Shown here: positions 14,193-21,485 of the stretch, in pieces
Position numbering within the stretch: position 1 is the stretch's first letter
Layout of the letters: every line of letters begins with the position of its first letter
DNA from: a virus
Virus record (IMG/VR): IMGVR_UViG_3300044618_000794
Span: 1 to 43,741 of that record
Direction: 5' to 3' (one strand)
Length of the DNA stretch: 43,741 nt
Notes under the pieces: generated by a model
Told to the model about the DNA's origin: nothing
Seen by the model: only the letters and a program-made list of their open reading frames with translations
Databases searched by the model: none
Program-made: the position numbers and the translations under genes

Positions 14193-14213
14193 GTTATACC
14201 GGTACTAGATCAA
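14193..14213 (-). promoter_or_regulatory. Phage RNA polymerase promoter, early block
   Basis: Minus strand reads GATCTAGTACCGGTATAAC then AGCAC. The core GTACCGGTATAAC is shared with three other sites, each upstream of a major gene block, which is how T7-like polymerase promoters are placed. It lies between the first and second host-type promoters. Confidence 0.8.
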
Positions 14214-14234
14214 TCGACCTAGCCGATGGCCTGA

Positions 14235-14263
14235 ACTATGGCACAGACTGCGCCGCTTGTCAA
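14235..14263 (-). promoter_or_regulatory. Early host sigma70-type promoter (first in series)
   Basis: TTGACA (14263-14258), 17-base spacer ending TCTGTGC, -10 CATAGT (14240-14235). It is the furthest upstream of the four, analogous in position to T7 A1. Confidence 0.82.
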
Positions 14264-14394
14264 GCCCTGTTAGCCGCTCCACCAGGGAGCGCCTACCGTA
14301 GCCGTAGCACCGAAGCGCTGTGGCATGGAACGAACTGTGAGGCATGCCGGGCCCGCCGTCAATAGGGAAAACCCTTGTGGCGAAAAAGAGACAG

Positions 14395-14700
14395 ATGCCG
14401 CCACTGCACACGGCACCCGCCCGCCCACGCACCGCCGCCCCTGCGCCCCACGCACACACGCCCATGCAGGCCCCTGCGCGCCCGCTCCCGCGCCTTTCGC
14501 ACGTGCCCGCACCTACGCCCCACCCACGCACGCACGGCCCGCCAGCGCCCGCCCAGGCACCCGCACGGGCCCGCGCCCACGGGCAGGCACGCACGCCTGC
14601 GCCCCTGCGTGCAAGCGCGTGCCTGCGCGCCCATGCGCCTACGCACGCCCCCGCGTTAGGCGCGCACGCATGGGCCCACGGGGGTATACGCGCGCGCTCA
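14395..14700. other. Strand-asymmetric GC block near the inferred physical ends
   Basis: About 300 bases in which the plus strand is dominated by C with runs such as CCCGCCCGCCCACGC and very few T. The minus strand consequently carries many GGG runs. All frames stay open because stop codons are rare in such sequence, so the open frames here are not evidence of genes. It lies between the last late gene and the first early promoter, where T7-like genomes have their ends. Confidence 0.7.
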
Positions 14701-14710
14701 AGTCGGAGTT

Positions 14711-14758
14711 GCTCCCTCGCAATAGCGAATCAAATTTGACTCGTAACACGTAGGGAGC
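14711..14758 (-). terminator. Inverted repeat after the last late gene
   Basis: GCTCCCT/AGGGAGC arms (14711-14717/14752-14758) enclose a near-perfect 18-base palindrome centred on TCAAATTTGA (14726-14743). It begins seven bases after the final late stop. No clear T-run follows, so this may be a terminator assisted by other factors or a processing site. Confidence 0.5.
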
Positions 14759-14764
14759 TTACTC

Positions 14765-14998
14765 TCACGCTGACGCAGTAGGAAACGTAGCCCGCCGTGC
14801 GGGTGTCAAGATGCCTTTGCTGACCAGATAGTCCAAACCAGCAGCCACGCTGGGGTTATCCCAGAGGAAGCCGGGAGTGGTTTGCACCTTCAGCACCAGC
14901 AGCTTAACACCGGGGTCGGTGCTTGTGACCATTGCGGTCAACTCTGCGTCGGTGAACATGCTACGGTACGCCTCCGAGGAAACGTAAAATGCGCTCAT
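14765..14998 (-). CDS. Hypothetical protein (77 aa), last late gene
   Basis: ATG at 14998 overlaps the preceding stop (TAATG). A compact alpha-rich product (MSAFYVSSEAYRSMFTDAEL, then LDYLVSKGILTPARRATF). It follows a probable tail-associated protein and may be its partner or chaperone; this is inferred from coupling only. Confidence 0.7.
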   Translation of the reverse strand: MSAFYVSSEAYRSMFTDAELTAMVTSTDPGVKLLVLKVQTTPGFLWDNPSVAAGLDYLVSKGILTPARRATFPTASA

Positions 14999-15699
14999 TA
15001 GTAAGCCTCCAAGGAGAACGTAAGCATAGAAACAACGTCAGCGCCAGTGTTGACGCTAGCATTGGGGCAGAAGTACAGGCCCGTGCTGGGCTGGATAGTC
15101 GTTTCCGGCATGGCCGAAGACGAGGTGCTAGCGGTGTCGCCAAACCACGACAGGTGCAGTAGTGCGCGGTCGTTGTTAGTTACGATGATGTAGCCGTTGT
15201 TAGCCAGCCCGATTTGCGCAGCGGTCAACGTCCCGCCACTCATACCGAAAGATCCACCAGTGTCAGTCGGGGATGTGAACTGAGTGGAGCGAATGGTAAC
15301 GCTTGCGCTGGCCGTGTTAGCCACGCCGGTCTTACGCCAGCGGCTGCGCACCTGCAACTGTGTGCGCGGAGCAAGCAACAGCCCGCGGATAAACCACTGC
15401 TGAGCGCTGAACAAGCGGTTGACGTTACCGGTATCGGTGAAAGTGACGGCAGTACCCAGGTGATCCACCCAAGACACCAGCGTTTGCCGACCAACCGGGC
15501 GCCAGTTGGTGCCGTCGGTGTACCACTCGGAGAGGTTAAGGTCAGTCAACTGCGCCCGCGAATACTGCGGAACAGAGTTAGCGGCAGGCAAGCTAGCGCT
15601 AGTACCCTGGTACACAAAGCCGCCCGTGGTAAGCAGCCTGCCCACAGAGTCTACACGAAGCGAGGCCAGTTTGTTGTCGGGGTCTAGAACAGAAGTCAT
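14998..15699 (-). CDS. Putative tail/virion-associated beta-rich protein (233 aa)
   Basis: Starts MTSVLDPDNKLASLRVDSVG and then is mainly Ser/Thr/Gly-rich beta-type sequence (WTP-like turns, YIIVTNNDRALLHLSWFG), typical of fibre or decoration proteins. Its first 20 residues resemble parts of the 51-residue product encoded just upstream, suggesting duplication of a short adapter. ATG overlaps that gene's stop (ATGA, 15699-15696). No enzyme motif. Late transcription is assumed from position after terminase and lysis genes. Confidence 0.62.
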   Translation of the reverse strand: MTSVLDPDNKLASLRVDSVGRLLTTGGFVYQGTSASLPAANSVPQYSRAQLTDLNLSEWYTDGTNWRPVGRQTLVSWVDHLGTAVTFTDTGNVNRLFSAQQWFIRGLLLAPRTQLQVRSRWRKTGVANTASASVTIRSTQFTSPTDTGGSFGMSGGTLTAAQIGLANNGYIIVTNNDRALLHLSWFGDTASTSSSAMPETTIQPSTGLYFCPNASVNTGADVVSMLTFSLEAY

Positions 15700-15851
15700 G
15701 GTGCGACAATGAGTTGGCCTTGCGCGTTGACCCGCAGCGAGGCTTGTTGAGGAACGGCGGGGACAGGCGTAGTCGAGCCAGTGGTCACCACACCTGCATT
15801 AGTCACTGGCACGGACACCAGTTTGTTGTCGGGGTTGAGTGCAAGCAGCAC
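15696..15851 (-). CDS. Microprotein (51 aa) related to downstream tail gene
   Basis: GTG start (15851-15849) with GGAG eight bases upstream, two bases after the outer-spanin stop. The product carries ALNPDNKLVSVPVTNAG and later QASLRVNAQGQLIVAP, echoing LDPDNKLASLRVDSVGRLL of the next gene. It fills the interval exactly and its stop overlaps the next ATG. Likely a small virion or fibre-adapter peptide; role unproven. Confidence 0.68.
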   Translation of the reverse strand: MLLALNPDNKLVSVPVTNAGVVTTGSTTPVPAVPQQASLRVNAQGQLIVAP

Positions 15852-15853
15852 GA

Positions 15854-16093
15854 TTACTTCTCCATCCACTCACGAAGAGCGGCTTTGTCGTTGTTGCATA
15901 GGGCCAGAGCGTGCTTGTAAGCAAGCAGCGTCTCCGCCATCTGACCGTTGGTAGCTACCCGCGTCACCGGAGCGTCGCAGTTAGCCGCTAGCCCGGAGGG
16001 AGGTAGCTCCCGTATGGTCTTGAGAGGGGCCTGGGCACAGGCTGCGAGTAGCAGAACCATGCCCAAGGTGATGTAGTTACGGAGCCAGGTCAC
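15854..16093 (-). CDS. Outer-membrane spanin lipoprotein (Rz1-like)
   Basis: A 79-residue product from GTG at 16093. The first 19 residues are a lipoprotein signal (NYITLGMVLLLAAC) with lipobox LAAC and Cys19 as the lipidated residue. A Pro-containing periplasmic segment follows. It overlaps the inner-spanin gene end by 17 bases. With the inner spanin it should fuse the inner and outer membranes at lysis. The frame stays open upstream but that part is antiframe of the inner-spanin gene. Confidence 0.85.
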   Translation of the reverse strand: MTWLRNYITLGMVLLLAACAQAPLKTIRELPPSGLAANCDAPVTRVATNGQMAETLLAYKHALALCNNDKAALREWMEK

Positions 16094-16388
16094 GCTGCAC
16101 GCTCTCTGGCACAGGGGAATCGGCCCAGGACTGCGCCGCCGCCAGATTCTTGGCCAGGGAAGCACCCGCCGAGGCCGTTTTCCGGGCCGTGGCTGCGTTT
16201 CTTTGGGCCAGGGATACCAATGCAGCCTCCCGGCGTGCGTGGGCCAGGGTGGCCGCCCGCAGGCTCTCCGCGAGGGTGTCGTTTTTCTGCGACAACTCCG
16301 CGTTCTTTTGCATTTCCTGGCGCAAAAGGTAAGACCCGACCGCAATCAGCAGTACGCCGATGACGCACAGGCCGTAGATCATCTTCAT
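16077..16388 (-). CDS. Inner-membrane spanin (Rz-like)
   Basis: A 103-residue product: N-terminal membrane anchor (MIYGLCVIGVLLIAVGSYLL) followed by a coiled-coil periplasmic domain rich in Ala/Lys/Glu (residues 25-90). The ATG at 16388 overlaps the SprT-like stop (ATGA). Pairing with the overlapping Rz1-like gene and the adjacent endolysin makes the call secure. Confidence 0.87.
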   Translation of the reverse strand: MKMIYGLCVIGVLLIAVGSYLLRQEMQKNAELSQKNDTLAESLRAATLAHARREAALVSLAQRNAATARKTASAGASLAKNLAAAQSWADSPVPESVQRDLAP

Positions 16389-16756
16389 ATCGTGAGTCCT
16401 GTCTCTACTTCGATAGGCGCACGCCACGCCGAGAAGGTCGGCCCGTGGTTTAGCGGCTGTCGGTGTTCGTGTTGGTACTGATGCACCATTTCGTGCAGCA
16501 GTGTGGCAAGAATCTCGCCCTTAGCCCTAGTCGCAGGGCTAATGTCTATGCGTGTACGTCGTTGCGGTAGCGGCCACATCAGGCCCACTGCATTGTACGC
16601 AGCGCAGGACTGCACACGCAATTCGCAAGAAAGAAGGACACCGCCGAAAATCTCCCGGTTAAACCGGTGCCACCAGTACCGCAAAAGCGGGACGGTTGGC
16701 GTAATCGTGGTGCCCCCGTGTTGTCTCATGTGGTCGGCTGACAGCCGCTTAGCCAT
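16385..16756 (-). CDS. SprT-like zinc metalloprotease
   Basis: A 123-residue protein with LLHEMVHQYQHEH (HEMVH, H88-H92) and a downstream HGPTF (H104), the zinc ligand set of SprT/SPRTN-type proteases. Residues 20-65 (YWWHRFNREIFGG, then a beta strand) match the start of this fold. ATG 16756 was chosen for GGAG eight bases upstream, overlapping the endolysin end by 31 bases. SprT-like enzymes act on DNA-protein adducts; why one sits inside the lysis cassette is unclear. Confidence 0.82.
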   Translation of the reverse strand: MAKRLSADHMRQHGGTTITPTVPLLRYWWHRFNREIFGGVLLSCELRVQSCAAYNAVGLMWPLPQRRTRIDISPATRAKGEILATLLHEMVHQYQHEHRQPLNHGPTFSAWRAPIEVETGLTI

Positions 16757-17238
16757 AGGTTGCTCTCCCATTGGCGGCGAATCGTCAAGCCCGGAAGCAC
16801 TACGCCCTTGGCCCGGTTCCACCGCAGGAACTCCCTACCAGCGCCGTAGCAATCGCGGGCATTGGCCTTGCGCAGAAGCGTACTTCCGGCAAGGTTGCCT
16901 GATCCTACGTTGAACGTGAAGGAAACGAGGGCATCGTACTGCGCTTGTGTTACCGGTACTGTAACGTACCTCTGGACTGCCCGTTCGGCAGCCTTAGTGT
17001 CAGAACGGAGTAGCTCCTGACACTGCTTGTCTGTGAAGTGCTTGCCAACGTCGGCAAGACTAACGGTACCCGTGTGCCCAACGCAGACGGTAGGAATCTT
17101 TACCGGGTCCAGGTAGACGCGGTGGACAGTGCCTTCGTGTTCCTTTATGCCTGTCAGCCCCGCTGCGCTAACTGTCAATGTGGCAGCAGCGTAGCGGAGC
17201 GCGGGCGAACGGGCCACCGCGAGGGCGGCCTTAACCAT
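16726..17238 (-). CDS. Endolysin, glycoside hydrolase 24 lysozyme (signal-anchor type)
   Basis: A 170-residue muramidase. The catalytic triad follows T4 lysozyme spacing: E35 (KEHEG), D44 (YLDPVK), T50 (IPTVCVGHTG). The N-terminus (residues 12-30, ALRYAAATLTVSAAGLTGI) is a weakly hydrophobic Ala/Thr-rich helix typical of signal-anchor-release endolysins, as known for phiKMV. ATG overlaps the upstream stop (TAATG). It degrades peptidoglycan before spanin action. Confidence 0.9.
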   Translation of the reverse strand: MVKAALAVARSPALRYAAATLTVSAAGLTGIKEHEGTVHRVYLDPVKIPTVCVGHTGTVSLADVGKHFTDKQCQELLRSDTKAAERAVQRYVTVPVTQAQYDALVSFTFNVGSGNLAGSTLLRKANARDCYGAGREFLRWNRAKGVVLPGLTIRRQWESNLWLSGCQPTT

Positions 17239-17723
17239 TACGCGACGACGATGGCCTGGGCGGCGAACGTGGCCAGCAGGTTGCCGGCAGGGTCGCGCAG
17301 GGCGTTGGTACCAGGGGCGGTGTAGGCAATCGTGTTGCCGCTGGCCAGGGAGGCACCGGAGTAAGTAACCAGCAACTGGTTACCCTGCACTTCGATAGCC
17401 GTGATGGTACGCGCCGGGGCGGTCACAAACGAGGTCAGAGCCGGGATCACCGTAGGGTCCAGGCCCTCGCTGGTGGTCAGGCGCACGACGTTGGCACCGG
17501 TGGTCTGGTTACGCGCAGTGACGGTAGGCACCACCAGATCGCGCATGGAGGCGACGGCAGCAGCGCAAGCGGTGAAGAAGCTGTGCAGCGAGTTGGCACC
17601 GCTAGTCACGCCACCGGAACGGCCAGCCGTGGTTTCGATGTTGCTGATAGCGCGGGCAGCAGCCGCGCGCAGTTCGATGGAGTTGCTCAGCAGACCAGGA
17701 GAAGGGAGGGTTTCGATACGCAT
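17238..17723 (-). CDS. Putative virion protein with SwmB-like Ig domain
   Basis: A 161-residue protein. The C-terminal half (about residues 95-161) reads as a bacterial Ig-like SwmB repeat: ITAIEVQGNQLLVTYSGASL, then IAYTAPGTNALRDPAGNLLA. The N-terminal half is Ala/Ser-rich helical. Such domains occur in phage decoration and tail proteins. It follows the large terminase and precedes endolysin, with AAGGA upstream of its ATG. Virion location is inferred. Confidence 0.6.
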   Translation of the reverse strand: MRIETLPSPGLLSNSIELRAAAARAISNIETTAGRSGGVTSGANSLHSFFTACAAAVASMRDLVVPTVTARNQTTGANVVRLTTSEGLDPTVIPALTSFVTAPARTITAIEVQGNQLLVTYSGASLASGNTIAYTAPGTNALRDPAGNLLATFAAQAIVVA

Positions 17724-17763
17724 GGTTTAATCCTTGTGCGAGAGGCCATAAGGCATGGCGAGG

Positions 17764-19533
17764 TTAGCGGCGATTACGCCGCAAATTGGTGAACCGTGCG
17801 CCCGGTTGTTGCCGGAAACGGTTGTGACCCAACGGGTCTTTGATCTTCTCGGCCCATTCCCGTTCACGCTGGGCAGCTAGCTGCTTGGCTTGGTCTTGGG
17901 CGAGTTGATGGTTGAAATGCCGCACTAGCGCCTCTACAGCGTCAGCACGGTCATCGTGGGGCAGTGCGTTAGACACTGCGGACAGGGTGGCCAGCTGCTT
18001 GAACAGGCTGTAGCCACTACGTTGTGCGGCCGGGTAACGCTCACAGTCACGGGCGTCTTCTTCCACAGCTTCTGGCGTAACGATCAGCGACCCGCGGCCC
18101 ATTACTGGCGCCAGGGTGTTGATGATGCGCCGCTCCTTGTTACCGGTAACGAGGTCTTCGTCAATCTGGCAAGCGATGTGCTTACGCAGGATCGGCGTGA
18201 ACACAGCGGCAAAGGCACCATAGCCCATGTTCTTCTCGATGGTCACGCCGTCGATAGGGAACCGAGCAAGCCGCTTGGCCAACTCTTCGAGCTTGTCTTC
18301 CGTATAGCCGCCAGGAATACCGCCTACGCTGAGCAGGACGACCTTACCGTTCAGGAAGCCGCCGATAGCGTAAGCCGTCTCGTCGCCGTTAGCGCCACCC
18401 GCAGCAGGGTCAACAGTGGCCCAGATGCTCTGCAAGCGTGCAGTTTCCTGCGATACGTCTTGCGGGAGGGACAGCTTGTAGGCATAGTCGTGAACAGCCT
18501 TCTCTACGATGTGCGTGCTAAGCATGCCGCGCACGACCTCCAACGGGTACCGCTCACCGCTACCGCGCATCAGCACGATAAGCTCAGGCTTCAACGGGTA
18601 CCGCATGCTGTCCGACAGTTCGGTGTTCAGCATGTGTTGCAGTTGGAAGTACGCCTCGCCCTGGCTCAGTTCCTTAGCCTGTAGCTTCTCTTCGGGAAGC
18701 AGCACGGGGTCCAGGGGCTGGCCCTGATTACCGAGCAGACCACCACCGCTGTCCAGCGTAGGGTTAGCGGACAGCTTGCGCAGTATGTATGGGGCAAGCC
18801 GGGAGCCGTAGTAGAGCCGTTGCTTCTGAGTCGGGTAACGACCCGGCCAGATGCGAACAGTCACGCCACGGGCAGGCAGGGCGTTGTAGATGGACTCGTT
18901 GGTCTGCGGAGTACCCAGCCACAAGATGCGGCCGTTGGTAACGATAGAGTCGAAGTCCTTGGTCAGGTGCAGCAGCTTTGCGCGCTGCATCGGAGTCGCA
19001 GAGTTCTTAGAGGACTCAATATCGTCAGCGATAAGCAGGTCTGCCCGCTTACCTTGCAGGTTAGAGTCGATGCCCACGCAAGCCACAGACGGCGATTTGT
19101 CCAGGCCCTTGATGCTGTGATGCAGGTCGAACGCTTCCGTACTGGTGCGGTCGCCAGCCATGCGGTCAGGTCGCATGCAGGCCAGAACGTCCATCGTCAT
19201 AATGATGCGGACGATCAGCGTGCTGATTTCGCTGGCCTGCGTACCGCCTGCTGACAGGATCAGGACGCGGTGCGACGGGCTGTGGATAAGGCACCATACC
19301 GCAAAGGCAGCGGCAATAGTAGTCTTGGCCTGAGAGCGCTGGGCCTGCACCATAAGATACAGTGGACCGTGCTGCATGAACAGCCCGATGTCCTTCTGAA
19401 TCTCGGTAGTGCTGAAGCCCAACTCCGTCATTACGTCCTCAAGGAACGGAACGAAGTCGGAGTAGTGGTTCTGGACAAGACGCAGCCGCGCCCAACGGGC
19501 TTCCGCTAGGGCGGCTGATTCTTGAGGCTTCAT
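17764..19533 (-). CDS. Terminase large subunit (T7 gp19-like)
   Basis: A 589-residue packaging ATPase-nuclease, close to T7 gp19 (586). Walker A-like AQRSQAKTT is near residue 64 and Walker B LLIADDIES near 166. The nuclease half contains WATVDPAAGGANGDETAYAI with the first acidic residue, and a late DDRADA motif. ATG overlaps the small-subunit stop (ATGA, 19533-19530). It cuts concatemers and drives DNA into proheads through the portal. Confidence 0.94.
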   Translation of the reverse strand: MKPQESAALAEARWARLRLVQNHYSDFVPFLEDVMTELGFSTTEIQKDIGLFMQHGPLYLMVQAQRSQAKTTIAAAFAVWCLIHSPSHRVLILSAGGTQASEISTLIVRIIMTMDVLACMRPDRMAGDRTSTEAFDLHHSIKGLDKSPSVACVGIDSNLQGKRADLLIADDIESSKNSATPMQRAKLLHLTKDFDSIVTNGRILWLGTPQTNESIYNALPARGVTVRIWPGRYPTQKQRLYYGSRLAPYILRKLSANPTLDSGGGLLGNQGQPLDPVLLPEEKLQAKELSQGEAYFQLQHMLNTELSDSMRYPLKPELIVLMRGSGERYPLEVVRGMLSTHIVEKAVHDYAYKLSLPQDVSQETARLQSIWATVDPAAGGANGDETAYAIGGFLNGKVVLLSVGGIPGGYTEDKLEELAKRLARFPIDGVTIEKNMGYGAFAAVFTPILRKHIACQIDEDLVTGNKERRIINTLAPVMGRGSLIVTPEAVEEDARDCERYPAAQRSGYSLFKQLATLSAVSNALPHDDRADAVEALVRHFNHQLAQDQAKQLAAQREREWAEKIKDPLGHNRFRQQPGARFTNLRRNRR

Positions 19534-19823
19534 TGCAGCCCGTTAGCCATGTCGCCGTATTGACGCTGCATCAGGTCGTCCACCTGCCCGAGGTCGGCCT
19601 TAAGCCGTTCTTTGCCCTGAGCACGGCGCTGAGCCAGTTGCTTGTTAAGCTCGGCAAGCTCGGCGTTGTCCGTAGGCGACGCGGTGATGTTGTTGTTCTT
19701 GAGGAACGTAACGGCTACTGACAGCACCGCAGCAGAGCACTCTTCGCCGCTGATGGCCTGAGTGAGTACCTTTGCTACGGTAGCGTGTAGCGCACCAAGT
19801 TCCTTGTCACTTGCGGTTGTCAC
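19530..19823 (-). CDS. Terminase small subunit (T7 gp18-like)
   Basis: A 97-residue helical protein, near T7 gp18 in size. I place the start at GTG 19823, inside the holin gene, because AAGGAG (19831-19836) sits seven bases upstream. The frame stays open 22 codons further but has no ribosome site there. The product (MTTASDKELGALHATVAKVL to MANGLQ) directly precedes the large subunit, to which it is coupled. Confidence 0.85.
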   Translation of the reverse strand: MTTASDKELGALHATVAKVLTQAISGEECSAAVLSVAVTFLKNNNITASPTDNAELAELNKQLAQRRAQGKERLKADLGQVDDLMQRQYGDMANGLQ

Positions 19824-20040
19824 GCAGTTTCTCCTTGACCCACCGGTAGCCGTCACGGAAACGCACGACGATGGTGGGGAACTTGTCAATGATTAGGAAG
19901 ATCGTCCAGACCACGGACGGAATCAGTAGCCAGGTTTCAACCGGGATACCGAACAACAGGGCGCCACCCACCCCGACAGGCGGGGCGGCTTTGGCTACTT
20001 CGATAGCGGAAGCCGCTAGGTCGGGGTGGGGACTAGACAT
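19807..20040 (-). CDS. Holin, class II (T7 gp17.5-like)
   Basis: A 77-residue protein with two hydrophobic segments (about residues 20-33 and 35-52, WLLIPSVVWTIFLIID) and a basic tail (RDGYRWVKEKLRDNRK). The order fibre, holin, small terminase, large terminase is the T7 order. ATG overlaps the preceding stop (TAATG). Confidence 0.88.
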   Translation of the reverse strand: MSSPHPDLAASAIEVAKAAPPVGVGGALLFGIPVETWLLIPSVVWTIFLIIDKFPTIVVRFRDGYRWVKEKLRDNRK

Positions 20041-21485
20041 TAGTAAGGTCCTGTAGGTACGATGAAGGAAGCGGTGTGCCGTGCGACACCCGATAGAACT
20101 TCTAGATGGTCGAGGTTACCGTGAAAGCCGGAAGTACCAGACAGCAGGATTGCGGAGCCCACTGTCAGGCGGTTTGCCGAGGACGTATCCCCGTAGGTGA
20201 TGTTGTGGTTACAGGCTGCCGTACCTACTAGCTGCCCGTCTATGAACAAGTACATGATTCCAGCAGCGCGGCTGGCTTCGATGTGGCTCCACTTCCCTAG
20301 GGTCAACGGCGTAGGTGAGTACACCCCGATGCCGCCCGTGTGGGTAGTGGCAATCTCAAAGCCCACGTGCCCGGATGGGAGTAGCTGTACGCCCCACGCT
20401 GGCCACGACAAGCCGAAGTTCCAATCCTTGCCGAAGATGGCGCGAGGAACACCGAACGAGTCGGGACGCACGAACATGGAAAGGGTGAAGTCTCCAGTGC
20501 CAAAGCGCATTGCCGGGTTGTCTGGAATGTTCAGGACTGACGGCCCGTTCTCCTTACGGAGAGAGCCAACACCGAACACCTTGGGGTGATGCTGCTGTAC
20601 AGGCGGGGCGTTAAATGGCGCCGCAGTTATTGGCAGGTTAAGTGGCCCACTGTCCACAAACACGCTGCTGTTGTTACTACCGTCAAACTGCAAGAACAGT
20701 GTACGGTAATTGAGCAGCGGATCAGGCGTTGCAAAGTAGCACTGCCCGCGGGCAGCGTAGCCTTGCAGGGCAACTTCTGTGGGAGTCAGCGCTCTCGGGT
20801 ACACAGCCAATTCGCTAAGGCGACCATTGAACGCCGTAGTGCTGGCGGCGACACCATTTAGGGTCGGGTGGCCAAACGACCACGGGAACCCGGTTGTCGG
20901 AACGCTGAACGTGATGAACGTCGAGGCCACCAGTTCGCCGTTAACGTACAGCGCACACTGCCCTTGGGCGTTGTACGTCGCATGGATCATGTACGTTGTG
21001 CCCGATGTGAGCGGTTGCGTTTGCAGCGTGGTGAACGTGAAGAACGTCGTGCCAGGACTAATGCGGAACTCTACGCGGCGAGTGGCTGGAATGTATGCCA
21101 GCACCAACGGGAAGTCGGTTGGCGTACTGGCCGGGTAGTTACCCTTGATGGCCAGATGACACAGGCCATCCGTCCCGTGCCCTGACGCCTCTGGCGTTAC
21201 GAGCACAGCAACAGTGCAGGCGTCCACGTAGTTCGTAGTGCTGCCCACTACCCGCCCTGGGTTACTTGCACCGCCAAATGCACCAGCGCGCCCACCGGGG
21301 ACTGCACCGGCACCGGTCAGGTTTAGGGTAACGTTGGACACCGCGGCTACACCGGCAGCACTACCGGAGTTAGCGTCTGACGCTAGGCGGTACCACAGGT
21401 CGGGTAAAGCTGTGCCTACTTCCACAGAGAAGGGCGGGCAGGCTGGCCCGCTGCTACCTCGAATAGCTGGACCAAGCCACCACAT
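20040..21485 (-). CDS. Receptor-binding tail protein with concanavalin-like (LamG) domains
   Basis: A 481-residue protein with two lectin/glucanase-fold regions: about residues 50-240 (VDACTVAVLVTPEA, then YMIHATYNAQGQCALYVNGE, then GRLSELAVYPRALTPTEV) and about 310-481 (FGTGDFTLSMFVRPDSFG, then LGKWSHIEASRAAGIMYLFI, then LDHLEVLSGVARHTASF). Such domains bind glycans. It is encoded right after the short T7 fibre N-domain protein, so it is most likely the distal receptor-binding part mounted on that adapter. ATG overlaps the preceding stop (TAATG). Confidence 0.82.
   Translation of the reverse strand: MWWLGPAIRGSSGPACPPFSVEVGTALPDLWYRLASDANSGSAAGVAAVSNVTLNLTGAGAVPGGRAGAFGGASNPGRVVGSTTNYVDACTVAVLVTPEASGHGTDGLCHLAIKGNYPASTPTDFPLVLAYIPATRRVEFRISPGTTFFTFTTLQTQPLTSGTTYMIHATYNAQGQCALYVNGELVASTFITFSVPTTGFPWSFGHPTLNGVAASTTAFNGRLSELAVYPRALTPTEVALQGYAARGQCYFATPDPLLNYRTLFLQFDGSNNSSVFVDSGPLNLPITAAPFNAPPVQQHHPKVFGVGSLRKENGPSVLNIPDNPAMRFGTGDFTLSMFVRPDSFGVPRAIFGKDWNFGLSWPAWGVQLLPSGHVGFEIATTHTGGIGVYSPTPLTLGKWSHIEASRAAGIMYLFIDGQLVGTAACNHNITYGDTSSANRLTVGSAILLSGTSGFHGNLDHLEVLSGVARHTASFIVPTGPY

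Noticed and set aside
14325-14753. Several overlapping open frames on both strands in the GC block
   Set aside because: Stops are rare in this C-rich sequence, so multiple frames are open at once. Translations are Pro/Arg/Ala/Thr repeats without a credible start or ribosome site.
15854-16345. Reading the outer spanin as a 163-residue protein
   Set aside because: The first 84 codons are antiframe of the inner spanin. The lipoprotein signal begins at GTG 16093.
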